Below are positions 24,028-33,120 of a stretch of DNA of 64,000 nt, piece by piece (the first letter of the stretch is position 1; each line of letters opens with the position of its first letter). Under the pieces are notes generated by a model. That model did no database searches, had not been told where the DNA came from, and saw nothing but the letters and a program-made list of their open reading frames with translations. Source of the DNA: Fictibacillus solisalsi. GTDB lineage: Bacteria > Bacillota > Bacilli > Bacillales > Fictibacillaceae. A program made the translations under genes and the position numbers. The stretch spans positions 3,399,163-3,463,162 of the forward strand of contig NZ_FNHW01000001.1 in NCBI RefSeq assembly GCF_900103485.1. Reading direction: 5' to 3'.

Positions 24028-25224
24028 TTATACAGTTACTTCATTCCTTTTACCAAGCATTTTTTCCGCTGTCCTGACAAACATGGCCACTCCCCGCTCA
24101 AGGGCATCTTCATCGATCGTAAAACGGGCATGGTGGTGCGGATAGGTAATGCCTTTCTCCTCATTTCTGGCACCCGTAAAGAAAAAGCAGCCGTCGGTTT
24201 GCTGTAAAAACGCTGAGAAGTCTTCTCCCACCATCGTAGGTTTCATCTGTTCCACGTTTTCTCCACCGTAAAGTTCCTCAGCGGTTTCATGAAGCAGACG
24301 TGTAACCTTATCTTCATTAATGACGGCACGGTAGCCTTTCTCATACCTAAACTCATAAGAAGCACCGTGGGCTTCCGTAATTCCTTTGATGACCCGCTCC
24401 ATGAGCAGGGGAGCCTGGTCCCGTATAGCAGGATCAAAGCTTCTGACGGTTCCGCACATTTCCACCGATCCCGGGATAACATTATGAGTGGTCCCCCCTG
24501 TAAACTTGGTAACGGAGATTACCAGCTGCCCGAGGGGATCAATGTTGCGGGATACAATGTGCTGCAGGTTGGTGACCACTTGTGAAGCGACCGCGATGCT
24601 GTCAATGGTCTGATGCGGAAGCGCTGCATGTCCGCCTTTTCCTGTAATCGTCAGGAAAAAGGTATCTGGTGCAGCCATCATCGGCCCGTAAACGATTCCT
24701 ATTTTGCCAACTTCAAGTGGTGACCAAAGATGGGTTCCAATGACTGCATCGACGCCATCCATGACACCAGCCTGCACCATTTCCTCAGCCCCGCCCGGGA
24801 ATACTTCCTCGGCATGCTGAAAGATAAACCGGATTTCCCCCTTCAGCTCATTCTCTTTTTGTGAAAGGACCTTGGCCGCTCCCAAGAGCAACGCCGTATG
24901 GCCATCATGGCCACAAGCGTGCATTACACCAGAATTTTGAGAGATAAAATCAAAGTCGTTTTCTTCCGTAATGGGCAGGGCATCAATATCTGCCCGAATG
25001 GCAAGAACACGGCCCTTTTCGCTCCCAGTCAACTTTGCCATGACACTGTTCTTTGTGGGGCGGGAGATCGCCAGGTTCCCAAACGACTTAAGGGTTTCGT
25101 ATATAAATTGCGAGGTTTGTTCCTCGTAGAATGACAATTCGGGATTTCTATGCAAATGCCGGCGCCATTCAATGACCTGATCCTTCAGTTCTCTGCTTTC
25201 TTTCACCGGGGGTAATTCCTTCAT
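24028..25224 (-). CDS. M20 family N-acyl amino acid amidohydrolase
   Basis: 398 residues, full length for the YxeP/HipO/amhX group. Metal ligands are visible in VMHACGHDGHTALLLGAAK and QHAEEVFPGGAEEMV, with the dimerisation-domain segment GKGGHAALPHQTIDSI and the closing MVGEDFSAFLQQ. It hydrolyses N-acyl or N-acetyl amino acids or hippurate-like conjugates. It stands alone, downstream of a minus-strand terminator at 25316-25338. Confidence 0.85.
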   Translation of the reverse strand: MKELPPVKESRELKDQVIEWRRHLHRNPELSFYEEQTSQFIYETLKSFGNLAISRPTKNSVMAKLTGSEKGRVLAIRADIDALPITEENDFDFISQNSGVMHACGHDGHTALLLGAAKVLSQKENELKGEIRFIFQHAEEVFPGGAEEMVQAGVMDGVDAVIGTHLWSPLEVGKIGIVYGPMMAAPDTFFLTITGKGGHAALPHQTIDSIAVASQVVTNLQHIVSRNIDPLGQLVISVTKFTGGTTHNVIPGSVEMCGTVRSFDPAIRDQAPLLMERVIKGITEAHGASYEFRYEKGYRAVINEDKVTRLLHETAEELYGGENVEQMKPTMVGEDFSAFLQQTDGCFFFTGARNEEKGITYPHHHARFTIDEDALERGVAMFVRTAEKMLGKRNEVTV

Positions 25225-25315
25225 GACTCGTCACTTCCTCTGTGTATATGGTGGTCATTATATAAGAAACGAAATAATTTGAAAAGATTTAAGATAATGA
25301 CACTTATTTAATTTT

Positions 25316-25338
25316 AAAAAAACACTTTAATAAAAGTG
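25316..25338 (-). terminator. Minus-strand terminator hairpin between the orphan peptide and M20 genes
   Basis: CACTTTTATTAAAGTG followed by T7 on the minus strand. No minus-strand gene ends just upstream, so it probably shields the amidohydrolase gene from antisense or read-through transcripts. Confidence 0.6.
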
Positions 25339-25378
25339 CCTCCCAGGGAAAATGATAAGATAAAAGGAGGCGTGAGCC

Positions 25379-25540
25379 ATGGAGCAAAGGAAAGAAGGAA
25401 TCGGGCAACCATCTGAAAGCAATCGTGAGGATGTGTCACCTGATGAAGTATATGAAGAACTGGAGTTCTCTGATCAGGCAGTAATCAGCGGCATCGTTCA
25501 TCATCTTGCTCACCCAGATGAAAAAGAAAAAGAGTGCTGA
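25379..25540 (+). CDS. Acidic 53-residue hypothetical protein
   Basis: From the ATG at 25379 with a strong AAAAGGAGG 8 bases upstream, 54 codons to TGA. The product is highly charged and acidic (segments SNREDVSPDEVYEELEFSDQ and HHLAHPDEKEKEC) with no membrane segment and one terminal cysteine. I do not recognise it. It is the only plus-strand gene between two minus-strand units; the ribosome site and a terminator at 25549-25592 support expression. Confidence 0.6.
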   Translation: MEQRKEGIGQPSESNREDVSPDEVYEELEFSDQAVISGIVHHLAHPDEKEKEC

Positions 25541-25548
25541 TCAACAAC

Positions 25549-25592
25549 AAAGAGCCAGTACCCGTGCACACAGCATAAGGTACTGGCTCTTT
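25549..25592. terminator. Bidirectional terminator between orphan peptide and ABC operon
   Basis: Perfect 14-base stem AAAGAGCCAGTACC/GGTACTGGCTCTTT with a 16-base loop; short U-tracts on both sides. Confidence 0.75.
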
Positions 25593-25596
25593 ACGT

Positions 25597-26553
25597 TTAG
25601 GCTTTGACGTCGCGCTTTTGAAAAACGGCGAAGGTAATGATCAAAAAGAGAGCTGAATAGATCGCAAGCATCCCAAGCGAAAAGGGTAAAGACATCCCCT
25701 TTACCACTTGAAGCCCTTCATCCAGGTACTGGGTAAGATCCATGTTCGGAAACAGCGTGTATTTCGCCCAAGATTTACTGCTGATAAACAGGACGAGCGC
25801 ATTTCCGGCAAACGTAAGAAACAAGGAAATCCCGATGGCTACAGAACTGCTATAGAAAAGCGTTGAGACCATAAAGGCAAGAAAAACCGTAACCGCAAAC
25901 TCGATAAACTCCAATCCCATGTTGGCAAGCACGTATTCTGAGATGAGCTTTTCATGAATTTTACCGTCAACCATCGACAAATACGGCTGATCCATACCGC
26001 CAAATCCGTAAAAGATACTGCCGAAAAGCCATGTGGCTGCCACCAGAATCACCCATAGAAAAAAGGCAAAGGCCAGGGTAGCGACCAGCTTGGAAAGAAG
26101 AACCTTCCATCTGCTGTATGGTCGGATGAGCAGCATTTTGATCGTCCCTTTAGCAAATTCTCCGGCCACAATGTCACTGGCCACCACGATTACGAACAAG
26201 CCAAGCAGGGAGGAGAGAGGTGCCATGTCTTTCATGAACTTCCAGCTTGTCGTTTCATAAGGAGAAATATCTTTTTTCAATGCGTATTGGTTTTGTTTAT
26301 ACTCGTTTTCGAGCGACTCAGCAACGAATTTTGGACTGCCGTCCTTTTTGGCTTCAGCAATCTGGTTCTTTAAGTCTTTATTTTGTTGAGTGACTTCCTG
26401 CTTCCAGTTGGATTTTACAGTGTCGTCTTCATTCACTTTTCCGTAAATGGCCACGCCCAATACGATCAAAATAGGAAGCGCGATAAATACCCATGTCCGG
26501 GTTCTGCTGAAAATCTTGATCCATTCATTACTGACCAGCGACAGAAACTTCAT
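25597..26553 (-). CDS. ABC-2 type transporter permease
   Basis: 318 residues with six membrane segments. Helix 1 (WVFIALPILIVLGVAIYG) is followed by a long extracellular, charged loop of about 80 residues, then LLGLFVIVVASDIVAGEFAKGTIKMLLIRPYSRWKV, the ABC-2 coupling region (read in parts). Similar to YhcI/BcrB/NatB-type permeases. It overlaps the ATPase gene by 26 bases, so both form one exporter. Substrate is unknown; antibiotic peptides or sodium are exported by relatives. Confidence 0.82.
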   Translation of the reverse strand: MKFLSLVSNEWIKIFSRTRTWVFIALPILIVLGVAIYGKVNEDDTVKSNWKQEVTQQNKDLKNQIAEAKKDGSPKFVAESLENEYKQNQYALKKDISPYETTSWKFMKDMAPLSSLLGLFVIVVASDIVAGEFAKGTIKMLLIRPYSRWKVLLSKLVATLAFAFFLWVILVAATWLFGSIFYGFGGMDQPYLSMVDGKIHEKLISEYVLANMGLEFIEFAVTVFLAFMVSTLFYSSSVAIGISLFLTFAGNALVLFISSKSWAKYTLFPNMDLTQYLDEGLQVVKGMSLPFSLGMLAIYSALFLIITFAVFQKRDVKA

Positions 26554-27478
26554 TCAGATCCCCTCCTTTTCCAGTCATTTCAAGGAAGCGTTCTTCCAAC
26601 GTTTTCTTTTTCAGCTGAATTCCGTACACCAAAAAACCGGCTTCGACGAGCCTTTTGTTGATATCGCCGATTTCTTGAGTTGTGTTTGCTTCTACAATCA
26701 GTTCCTTATCGGACACCTCCGCTGTTTTTTCCGGAAAGTGTTCAGCAAGAAGAGATTTGGCATCGTTCAGACTGCCCTGCAACAGGAAGTGCACCCTCGC
26801 CTGCGCCTGATCGGTTACATTCGTCACATTATCAATGCGGATGAGTTTGCCATTTTGAATAACGGCCACTCTGTCACACATCAATTCCATTTCGGCCAGA
26901 ATATGACTGGATACGACGATAGAGGTTCCCTGGTCGGCAAGCAGCCGCAAATAGTTTCTTAGATCGTGCATGCCCTGCGGATCGAGTCCATTGGTCGGTT
27001 CATCCAGAATGAGGAGAGATGGACGATGCAACAGAGCCTGTGCAACACCCAGCCGCTGCCTCATGCCGAGAGAGTAGGTTTTTACCTTTTTATGAATAGC
27101 CTGCTCCAGCTCCACCAGCTTTACCACTTCATCAATCCGCTCCCTGGTGACGCCTGGCATAATGCGCGCATACTGCATAAGGTTCTTGTATCCAGTTAAA
27201 TAGTCATACATCTGAGGATTTTCAACAATGGCTCCAATCTGTTCCATTGCTTTTTCATAGTTTTTGCGGATATCCAGCCCGTTTACCAGGATTTCGCCCC
27301 CGCTCATGGAAATCAAGCCCACGATCATGCGGATGGTGGTTGTTTTACCTGCCCCGTTTGGGCCGAGAAGTCCAAAGATCTCCCCCTTCCTTACCCCAAA
27401 GGACAGGTGGTTCACCACATTCTCCCCTTTCATCTTTTTCGTCACTTCTTTTAACTCCAAGGTATGTACAGTTTCCAT
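26528..27478 (-). CDS. ABC transporter ATP-binding protein (BcrA/YhcH-like)
   Basis: 316 residues. Walker A GPNGAGKTT, signature YSLGMRQRLGVAQALL, Walker B LLILDEPTNGLDPQG and switch VVSSHILAE are intact, with a C-terminal extension of about 90 residues usual for DrrA/BcrA exporters. It powers the permease encoded by the overlapping downstream gene. No regulator gene or sensor kinase is adjacent. Confidence 0.87.
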   Translation of the reverse strand: METVHTLELKEVTKKMKGENVVNHLSFGVRKGEIFGLLGPNGAGKTTTIRMIVGLISMSGGEILVNGLDIRKNYEKAMEQIGAIVENPQMYDYLTGYKNLMQYARIMPGVTRERIDEVVKLVELEQAIHKKVKTYSLGMRQRLGVAQALLHRPSLLILDEPTNGLDPQGMHDLRNYLRLLADQGTSIVVSSHILAEMELMCDRVAVIQNGKLIRIDNVTNVTDQAQARVHFLLQGSLNDAKSLLAEHFPEKTAEVSDKELIVEANTTQEIGDINKRLVEAGFLVYGIQLKKKTLEERFLEMTGKGGDLNEVSVAGQ

Positions 27479-27585
27479 ACTTCCTCCTTTAACTTTTTAC
27501 ACTCTATAAAACTTTTCCAAATACTAACATATTACACAATATAATACGGGTCAATAGCTGGAGAGGTTTCAGCTATTGGCAGGAA

Positions 27586-27623
27586 TAAAAAAACTCCTTT
27601 ATGCGCGACTGGCCATAAAGGAG
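27586..27623 (-). terminator. Terminator of the galTKE-GH42 operon
   Basis: Minus-strand 10-base stem CTCCTTTATG/CATAAAGGAG followed by T7. Confidence 0.85.
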
Positions 27624-27646
27624 GAGAGGTTTGTATTTGATTCAAT

Positions 27647-29653
27647 CTATTGCATAAGGACATAGGAACCCAGTGAGGGCAATCGTACCACCCCATTAAA
27701 GATTTCCCCTGTCATAACATCCTTCCAGTGGCCCTTAGGCAGCGTCAGCCTGTGGCTGGCGGTGGTGGAATGATTCAATAAGCATAAAAATTTCTTACCG
27801 CCTGTACCTGTGCGGACGACCATTTCCACATCATCAGGGAGTTCAATCATTCCAACACCGGCCTCTTTAAAAATATCTTTATAAAGACGCATCAAAAAGT
27901 ATTCTTCAACCGCAGTGCCAATGTAATAAACAACGCCTTTTCCGTATCTGTTTCTGGTTATGGCCGGTTCGCCTTCATAATAGGCATCACGGTATACACC
28001 GATTACGTCTGCTGATATGGACTTAATGATGTCACACCATACCGTTGCCGGTGACAATATGTCCTTAATATTACCCGTGGTGCCTCTTATCCTTGTTTGT
28101 TGACCGGGCTGAAGGGCTTCGAACTCTTCAACGTGAATGCCCGCAAGTTCTGCCAGCTCCCCTGGCAAGGTTAGCTCTGTCAATGCATTGCTCGGTTCTT
28201 TCAAGCCCGAACGGTAGGAAAGAACTGCCGTCCCTCCCTCCGCCGCAAATTTCTTCAATTTGTCTGTAAAATCGGGATCTGTCAGGAAATATACGGGAAC
28301 AATGACGACTTTCAGACCATCAAGGGTGCTTTTCGGTGATACGATGCATGTTGCACTGTTGAGATGATAAGCACCATAGTAAAAACGAAGAAGCTCCTGT
28401 TTGTAATCAAATGCCCTGCTTTGCGGCTGAATCCTCCAGGCCCAGGCATTTCCTACCTCGTAATACATCCCTACTTCAGGGATATAATCAGAAGCAACCC
28501 ATTCATCTCCGAACGTTTTCAGTGCCGCAATGGTTTCTTTCACCTCTTCAAATTTCCGTTTTGGTTTTCCGTCATGACCAAGGATACCGTGGCTGAATTG
28601 CTCTGTACCAAATCGGGAAGAACGCCACCGGAAATAAAGAATTGCTTCAGCCCCGCGTGCAATGGCCTGATACGTCCATAGCCTGATCTGCCCCGGCCGT
28701 GGAAGGTAGCCGGTATGATTCCAGCCTTGTGCCCCCGTAATCTCTTCCATAACCCAAAAGCCCTTTCCTTCCTTTGTTGAACGGCAGATGTCATGCTGCA
28801 TGGCTATGGATGCTGGTGTGGCTGGTTCGGGGCCGCTTCCCCAAGCCGGATAGTTGCCGGAAGACACAAAATCCAGATTTTCGGCAATATCTCTCTGGTT
28901 GATGGCCTGTTCATTAAACACAAAATTATGAGTTATAAATTGGTGATCGGAAATCGTTTCCCGCAATAGATCAACCTGCAGCTTGCTGTAGGCTGTATAA
29001 CCCGCTGCGCAAAAACGGTCAAAATCAAGAAGCAACCCGGGATTATGCTGCTGATACACGTTCAATGGCAATGGTATCTGCTCCCATTCCGTATAAGTCT
29101 GGCCCCAAAAGGCGGTTCCCCAGGCTTCATTTACAGCCTCAAGGCTGCCATAACGATTTTGAAGCCAAAACCAAAAGGATGTACGGTCCTCATTTCCATA
29201 ACTGCGGTCTGACTTCTCATGGCCAAATTCATTATCAATCTGCCATCCGATCACATCCGGATGATGACCATATTTTTCAGCCAGTTTACGCACTACTTTT
29301 TCCGTAAACCTTTGATAGACTTTACTGTTGACGGTATAGTGGCGGCGTCCCCCAAAAGAAATCGGACGGCCGTTACGATCTGCCGGCAGAATGTCCGGAT
29401 ACTTCTGAACCATCCAGGCAGGAGGTACGGCTGTCGGTGTGCCCAGTACGATTTTAATTCCATTTTCGGTTAATTCATCAATGATTTCATTCAAAAGACT
29501 AAAATCATAAACGCCTTCCTCCGGCTCAATCAAATGCCAGCCGTATTCCGCCATACGGACAACATTGACACCAAGTTCCTTCATCAATCTGATATCTTCT
29601 GGCCATCTTGATTTTGGCCATTGTTCAGGGTAATAGTCCACTCCCAAATACAA
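27647..29653 (-). CDS. Beta-galactosidase, glycoside hydrolase family 42
   Basis: 668 residues from a TTG at 29653 with AAAGGAG 9 bases upstream; starting there gives the family's usual beginning, LYLGVDYYPEQWP. The catalytic acid/base is in GWQIDNEFGHE and the nucleophile Glu in VMEEITGAQGWNHTG. The GH42 trimerisation domain and C-terminal beta domain follow. It hydrolyses terminal beta-galactose, probably from galacto-oligosaccharides, inside the cell (no signal peptide). As last gene of galT-galK-galE-GH42 it feeds the Leloir pathway. A frame extending to 29725 is open but lacks a ribosome site. Confidence 0.88.
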   Translation of the reverse strand: MYLGVDYYPEQWPKSRWPEDIRLMKELGVNVVRMAEYGWHLIEPEEGVYDFSLLNEIIDELTENGIKIVLGTPTAVPPAWMVQKYPDILPADRNGRPISFGGRRHYTVNSKVYQRFTEKVVRKLAEKYGHHPDVIGWQIDNEFGHEKSDRSYGNEDRTSFWFWLQNRYGSLEAVNEAWGTAFWGQTYTEWEQIPLPLNVYQQHNPGLLLDFDRFCAAGYTAYSKLQVDLLRETISDHQFITHNFVFNEQAINQRDIAENLDFVSSGNYPAWGSGPEPATPASIAMQHDICRSTKEGKGFWVMEEITGAQGWNHTGYLPRPGQIRLWTYQAIARGAEAILYFRWRSSRFGTEQFSHGILGHDGKPKRKFEEVKETIAALKTFGDEWVASDYIPEVGMYYEVGNAWAWRIQPQSRAFDYKQELLRFYYGAYHLNSATCIVSPKSTLDGLKVVIVPVYFLTDPDFTDKLKKFAAEGGTAVLSYRSGLKEPSNALTELTLPGELAELAGIHVEEFEALQPGQQTRIRGTTGNIKDILSPATVWCDIIKSISADVIGVYRDAYYEGEPAITRNRYGKGVVYYIGTAVEEYFLMRLYKDIFKEAGVGMIELPDDVEMVVRTGTGGKKFLCLLNHSTTASHRLTLPKGHWKDVMTGEIFNGVVRLPSLGSYVLMQ

Positions 29654-29715
29654 GCTGAATCGCTCCTTTTGTCTGCAGGCTAAAGATTTCTCCCACGTGC
29701 TTGGTGCTTTAACAA

Positions 29716-29747
29716 CAGGGGACATGATTCTTTGTTCATGTCCCCTG
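29716..29747 (-). terminator. Hairpin between galE and the beta-galactosidase gene
   Basis: Perfect 12-base inverted repeat CAGGGGACATGA/TCATGTCCCCTG with an 8-base loop, followed by TTGTTAA. The short U-tract suggests a partial terminator or RNA-stabilising hairpin that lowers distal gene expression. Confidence 0.6.
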
Positions 29748-29799
29748 GATGTTAATTTTCTTTCAGTTGTAGAATACCCTTTTTACCAGCCGCAAATGC

Positions 29800-30792
29800 C
29801 TATTGAGCGGAATAACCATCCGGATGATTTACATGCCAATTCCATGCATGCTTAACGATTTCCCTCAAATCCGGATATTGAGGAATCCACCCCAGTTCAT
29901 CCTTTGCTTTCTGTGACGATGCGATCAGGACAGCCGGATCACCCGCTCTTCTTGGCGAGGAGACCGACTGAATCTCCCGTCCAGTTACTTCCCTGCATGT
30001 TTCAATCACTTCTTTTACAGAAAAACCGGTACCATTACCAAGGTTGTAGACGCCGCTCTCCTCTGTGCGTTTGAGCTTTTCAAGGGCCAGATAATGAGCA
30101 TCCGCCAAGTCCATCACATGGATGTAATCGCGAATGCATGTCCCGTCTTCCGTTTTGTAATCCTCTCCGAAAATCGAAACATACGGCCGTTTGCCGAGTG
30201 CGGCTTCCAGTACGATCGGAATAAGGTGGGATTCCGGTGTATGGTCTTCGCCAATTCTGCCTTCAGAATCCGCCCCTGCAGCATTAAAATAACGAAGGGC
30301 CACCGACTTCAAGCCATAGGCCTGATCCGCCCAAAAAAGAAGTTTCTCTATAGCCAGTTTGGTTTCGCCATACGGGTTTCCTGGAACCGTACGATCACTT
30401 TCCGAAATAGGAACCGTTTCAGGCTCACCGTATACAGCAGCAGTGGATGAAAAAACAATGTTTTTCACCCCGTTTTTCACCATACGGTCTACTAGATTCA
30501 AAGATCCTGCTACATTATTTTGATAATAAGAGATTGGATGTTCTACACTTTCTCCGACCAGTGAATTTGCTGCAAAATGGATAACTGCTTCAATTTTATT
30601 TTCTGAAAATACGCGGTCAAGCAGATCACTGTCATGAAGGTCTCCTTTGTAAAAGGAAACACCTTCCATAACCGCTTCCCGGTGGCCTTTTTGCAGGTTA
30701 TCGAATACAACTACTTTTTCCCCTTTATTCAGCAGATGCAGCACCGTATGACTTCCAATGTAACCTGCGCCGCCTGTGACTAAAATTGCCAT
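29800..30792 (-). CDS. galE: UDP-glucose 4-epimerase
   Basis: 330 residues. NAD-binding GGAGYIGSHTVLHLL, catalytic region SSTAAVYGEP with Tyr-Lys in NPYGETKLAIEK, and the closing HAWNWHVNHPDGY all fit GalE. It interconverts UDP-glucose and UDP-galactose. The start overlaps the galK stop by one base. It completes the Leloir pathway with galK and galT. Confidence 0.93.
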   Translation of the reverse strand: MAILVTGGAGYIGSHTVLHLLNKGEKVVVFDNLQKGHREAVMEGVSFYKGDLHDSDLLDRVFSENKIEAVIHFAANSLVGESVEHPISYYQNNVAGSLNLVDRMVKNGVKNIVFSSTAAVYGEPETVPISESDRTVPGNPYGETKLAIEKLLFWADQAYGLKSVALRYFNAAGADSEGRIGEDHTPESHLIPIVLEAALGKRPYVSIFGEDYKTEDGTCIRDYIHVMDLADAHYLALEKLKRTEESGVYNLGNGTGFSVKEVIETCREVTGREIQSVSSPRRAGDPAVLIASSQKAKDELGWIPQYPDLREIVKHAWNWHVNHPDGYSAQ

Positions 30793-31970
30793 TATCGTTT
30801 CACCCCGTTAAGTTCTTTCACTCCGTCTCCAATTTCACAAACATAAAAGTCAGGCACTAAACCTGTTTTTTCCGTATATCGGCCCGCTACGTTTTCTTTG
30901 AAATCTTCCACTTGCTCCTCTTTGACAATAGAAATGGTGCAACCGCCGAAACCAGCACCGGTCATTCTTGTGCCAATGCAGCCGGGCTGTTCTTTTTGAA
31001 GATCAAAAAGCGTGTCGAGCTCTGTACCTGTCACTTCATAATCATCTCTTAGTGACAGGTGAGATTCATTCATATATAAACCAAAGGCAGTGATATCTCT
31101 GTTTTCAAGCGCTGCGACAGCCTTATGCACGCGGTCATCTTCGGTCACCACGTGTCTTACCCTTCTCTTGATCACTTCATCCTCTATATACTGTTCTACT
31201 TTTTTGAAGTGAAGAGGAGTAAGCTCACCGAGGGCCTCTATATCTTTCAAATGCTGCTGAATGACTTCGAGCCCCTGCTCGCATTGGCTTCTTCGCTCAT
31301 TATACTTGGAATCGGCGAGCCCCCTGCGTTTATTGGTGTTGGTAATCACAAGCTTGTAACCTTCTATTTCAAGCGGAATCATCTCATATTCATAGGTTTG
31401 GCAATTGAGAAATACAGCTTCATTCCTTTTGCCGAAGCCGACAGCAAACTGATCCATAATTCCGCTGTTTACCCCAATAAATTCATTTTCCATGCGTTGG
31501 CACAGCTTGGCAAGCTCAAGCATATCGACTTCGCTGTTTTCAATTGCTGAAAAAGCAAAACCACTGACCATTCCGACGGAGGCGGATGAAGAAAGACCTG
31601 CACCATTTGGAATATTGCCATGATAGAACACATCGGCTCCGGAGAGGGAAATTCTGCTTTTTTGCAGCTGTAAAAGAATACCCTTTGGATAATTGGCCCA
31701 GTCATCTGCATCATTAAAAACGATGGGCTGATTAGCATCCACAGTTACGTCCTGTGAGAAATTTTCACTCTTCAAACGGTAAATGCCATCTTGTCTCTTG
31801 CGCACGGCCATATATGTGCCGATTGAGAGTGCAGCAGGAAAAACAAAGCCACCATTGTAATCGGTATGCTCCCCAATCAAATTGACCCGTCCTGGCGCAA
31901 AGAAAAGTCGAACTTCGTCGGTATTTCCCGGAAAATAGTATTGAAATTGCTCTGCGAGCCGTTGCTCCAT
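30792..31970 (-). CDS. galK: Galactokinase
   Basis: 392 residues. GHMP kinase motifs are intact: PGRVNLIGEHTDYNGGFV (galactose site), IPNGAGLSSSASVGMVS (ATP loop) and GTRMTGAGFGGCTI. Phosphorylates alpha-galactose at C1. It follows galT with only 5 bases between stop and start and touches galE, so the three are co-translated. Confidence 0.94.
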   Translation of the reverse strand: MEQRLAEQFQYYFPGNTDEVRLFFAPGRVNLIGEHTDYNGGFVFPAALSIGTYMAVRKRQDGIYRLKSENFSQDVTVDANQPIVFNDADDWANYPKGILLQLQKSRISLSGADVFYHGNIPNGAGLSSSASVGMVSGFAFSAIENSEVDMLELAKLCQRMENEFIGVNSGIMDQFAVGFGKRNEAVFLNCQTYEYEMIPLEIEGYKLVITNTNKRRGLADSKYNERRSQCEQGLEVIQQHLKDIEALGELTPLHFKKVEQYIEDEVIKRRVRHVVTEDDRVHKAVAALENRDITAFGLYMNESHLSLRDDYEVTGTELDTLFDLQKEQPGCIGTRMTGAGFGGCTISIVKEEQVEDFKENVAGRYTEKTGLVPDFYVCEIGDGVKELNGVKR

Positions 31971-31975
31971 TCTTA

Positions 31976-32953
31976 TTACCCCCTCTTTTCATGATATCGC
32001 TTTATACAGTTCCGCAAGTTTTCTGCGTTGTTTTCTACTTTTGTCGGATTGGCTGCCGCCCATCCCCCGGTTTCAGAGGAAGAATTGTATTTTATTTTAT
32101 CACTTGCACGAAGCGGAGGATAAAATTCAATATGGAACCGGTAAAAATCGTTATATTCATCCTTTCCGTCCGAAGGCCGCTGATGCATGACCATCATATA
32201 CGGAAATAATTTATCGTAAATTAAATCCATGCCGCCAACGAGTTCTTGAAGCATATCCCCAAGTTCCATTTTTGCTTCTTCAGAAAACTCCGTGATGGCT
32301 GTTTTTTCATCTTTGCTGACAATATAGGCGCCATAAGGATAGTCTGTAAAAAACGGAATAAATGCGATAAAATGCTCGGTTTCCAATAACACCCGCTCAC
32401 CAAACCTTTTTTCCTCAGCTACGATATCGTCAAACATGTTGCGCTTGTTCTCTTCGAAATAATCTTTGCAGGCATTGAGCTCTGTTTTTACTTTTAACGG
32501 AATGAATGGATAAGCATACACTTGCCCATGAGGGTGAGGCATGGTTACCCCGACTTCTTCTCCCCGGTTTTCGAAAATCATGACATATTCGTGGTTCGTA
32601 TCTTGCTCAAGCTGCACGAATGTGTCCGTCCACAGGTCCATCAGCTTCTTCATATGCTCCCGTGAAAGATCCGGGATGGTATCATAATGCCCGGGTGAAT
32701 ACAGAACCACTTCACATTTTCCGTACGCTTCTCTTGTTTGATACAGGCTTTCACCAACTGCATCCGGCTGTGGCGGATTTGGGGACAGCACCGGGAAGTC
32801 ATTGTGATACAAATGAACATCATAGTGTTCAGGAACTTTTCCGGAACCCGGGCAAAACGGGCAAAAGTCCTTCGGCATGTGCGGTCGGTTCTGCCTGCTT
32901 GCCGCTACCATCGTCCAGTCTTTTAGTAAAGGATTATAACGTAACTCAGCCAT
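31976..32953 (-). CDS. galT: Galactose-1-phosphate uridylyltransferase, class I
   Basis: 325 residues. The class I (HIT superfamily) active site MPHPHGQVYAYP holds the uridylylated histidine; CPFCPG near residue 31 provides zinc-binding cysteines, and MMVMHQRP is near the C-terminus. Class I differs from the GalT2 form of B. subtilis and lactobacilli. The first gene of the operon: GGAGG 7 bases before the ATG and an AT-rich operator upstream. Confidence 0.92.
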   Translation of the reverse strand: MAELRYNPLLKDWTMVAASRQNRPHMPKDFCPFCPGSGKVPEHYDVHLYHNDFPVLSPNPPQPDAVGESLYQTREAYGKCEVVLYSPGHYDTIPDLSREHMKKLMDLWTDTFVQLEQDTNHEYVMIFENRGEEVGVTMPHPHGQVYAYPFIPLKVKTELNACKDYFEENKRNMFDDIVAEEKRFGERVLLETEHFIAFIPFFTDYPYGAYIVSKDEKTAITEFSEEAKMELGDMLQELVGGMDLIYDKLFPYMMVMHQRPSDGKDEYNDFYRFHIEFYPPLRASDKIKYNSSSETGGWAAANPTKVENNAENLRNCIKRYHEKRG

Positions 32954-33015
32954 TGTTGCCTCCTAGAGTGTATTTATGAAGTGTTGTAAAAAATCTCACA
33001 TATCCATCGAACTTT

Positions 33016-33037
33016 GTTAAATTAAATTATTAAGTTG
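33016..33037. promoter_or_regulatory. AT-rich dyad upstream of galT, candidate ROK operator
   Basis: TTAAATTAAATTATTAA (33017-33033) sits about 64 bases before galT and resembles TTAATTAATTAAATTAA downstream of the -10 box of the nearby ROK repressor. The shared element suggests one repressor controls both. Confidence 0.45.
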
Positions 33038-33056
33038 ATACCAGATTACCACAAGT

Positions 33057-33092
33057 GAAAAGGTTTGCATACCCGGATATATCATTTTCACA
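33057..33092. repeat. Partial third copy of the dispersed intergenic repeat
   Basis: GTTTGCATACCCGGATATATCATTTTCA resembles the 3' half of the copies at 3327 and 19855 (GTTGCATACC...CATCATTTTC). Again directly beyond a minus-strand terminator. Confidence 0.35.
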
Positions 33093-33093
33093 A

Positions 33094-33120
33094 GAAAAAC
33101 CGGGAAGCTCTTCCCGGTTT
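33094..33120 (-). terminator. Terminator of the frameshifted VOC gene
   Basis: Minus-strand stem AACCGGGAA/TTCCCGGTT followed by T5, directly after the VOC stop at 33121. Confidence 0.8.

Noticed and set aside
29653..29725. Longer start for the beta-galactosidase (24 extra residues)
   Set aside because: The extra codons overlap the galE-distal hairpin and lack a ribosome site, whereas the TTG at 29653 has AAAGGAG and gives the family's standard N-terminus.
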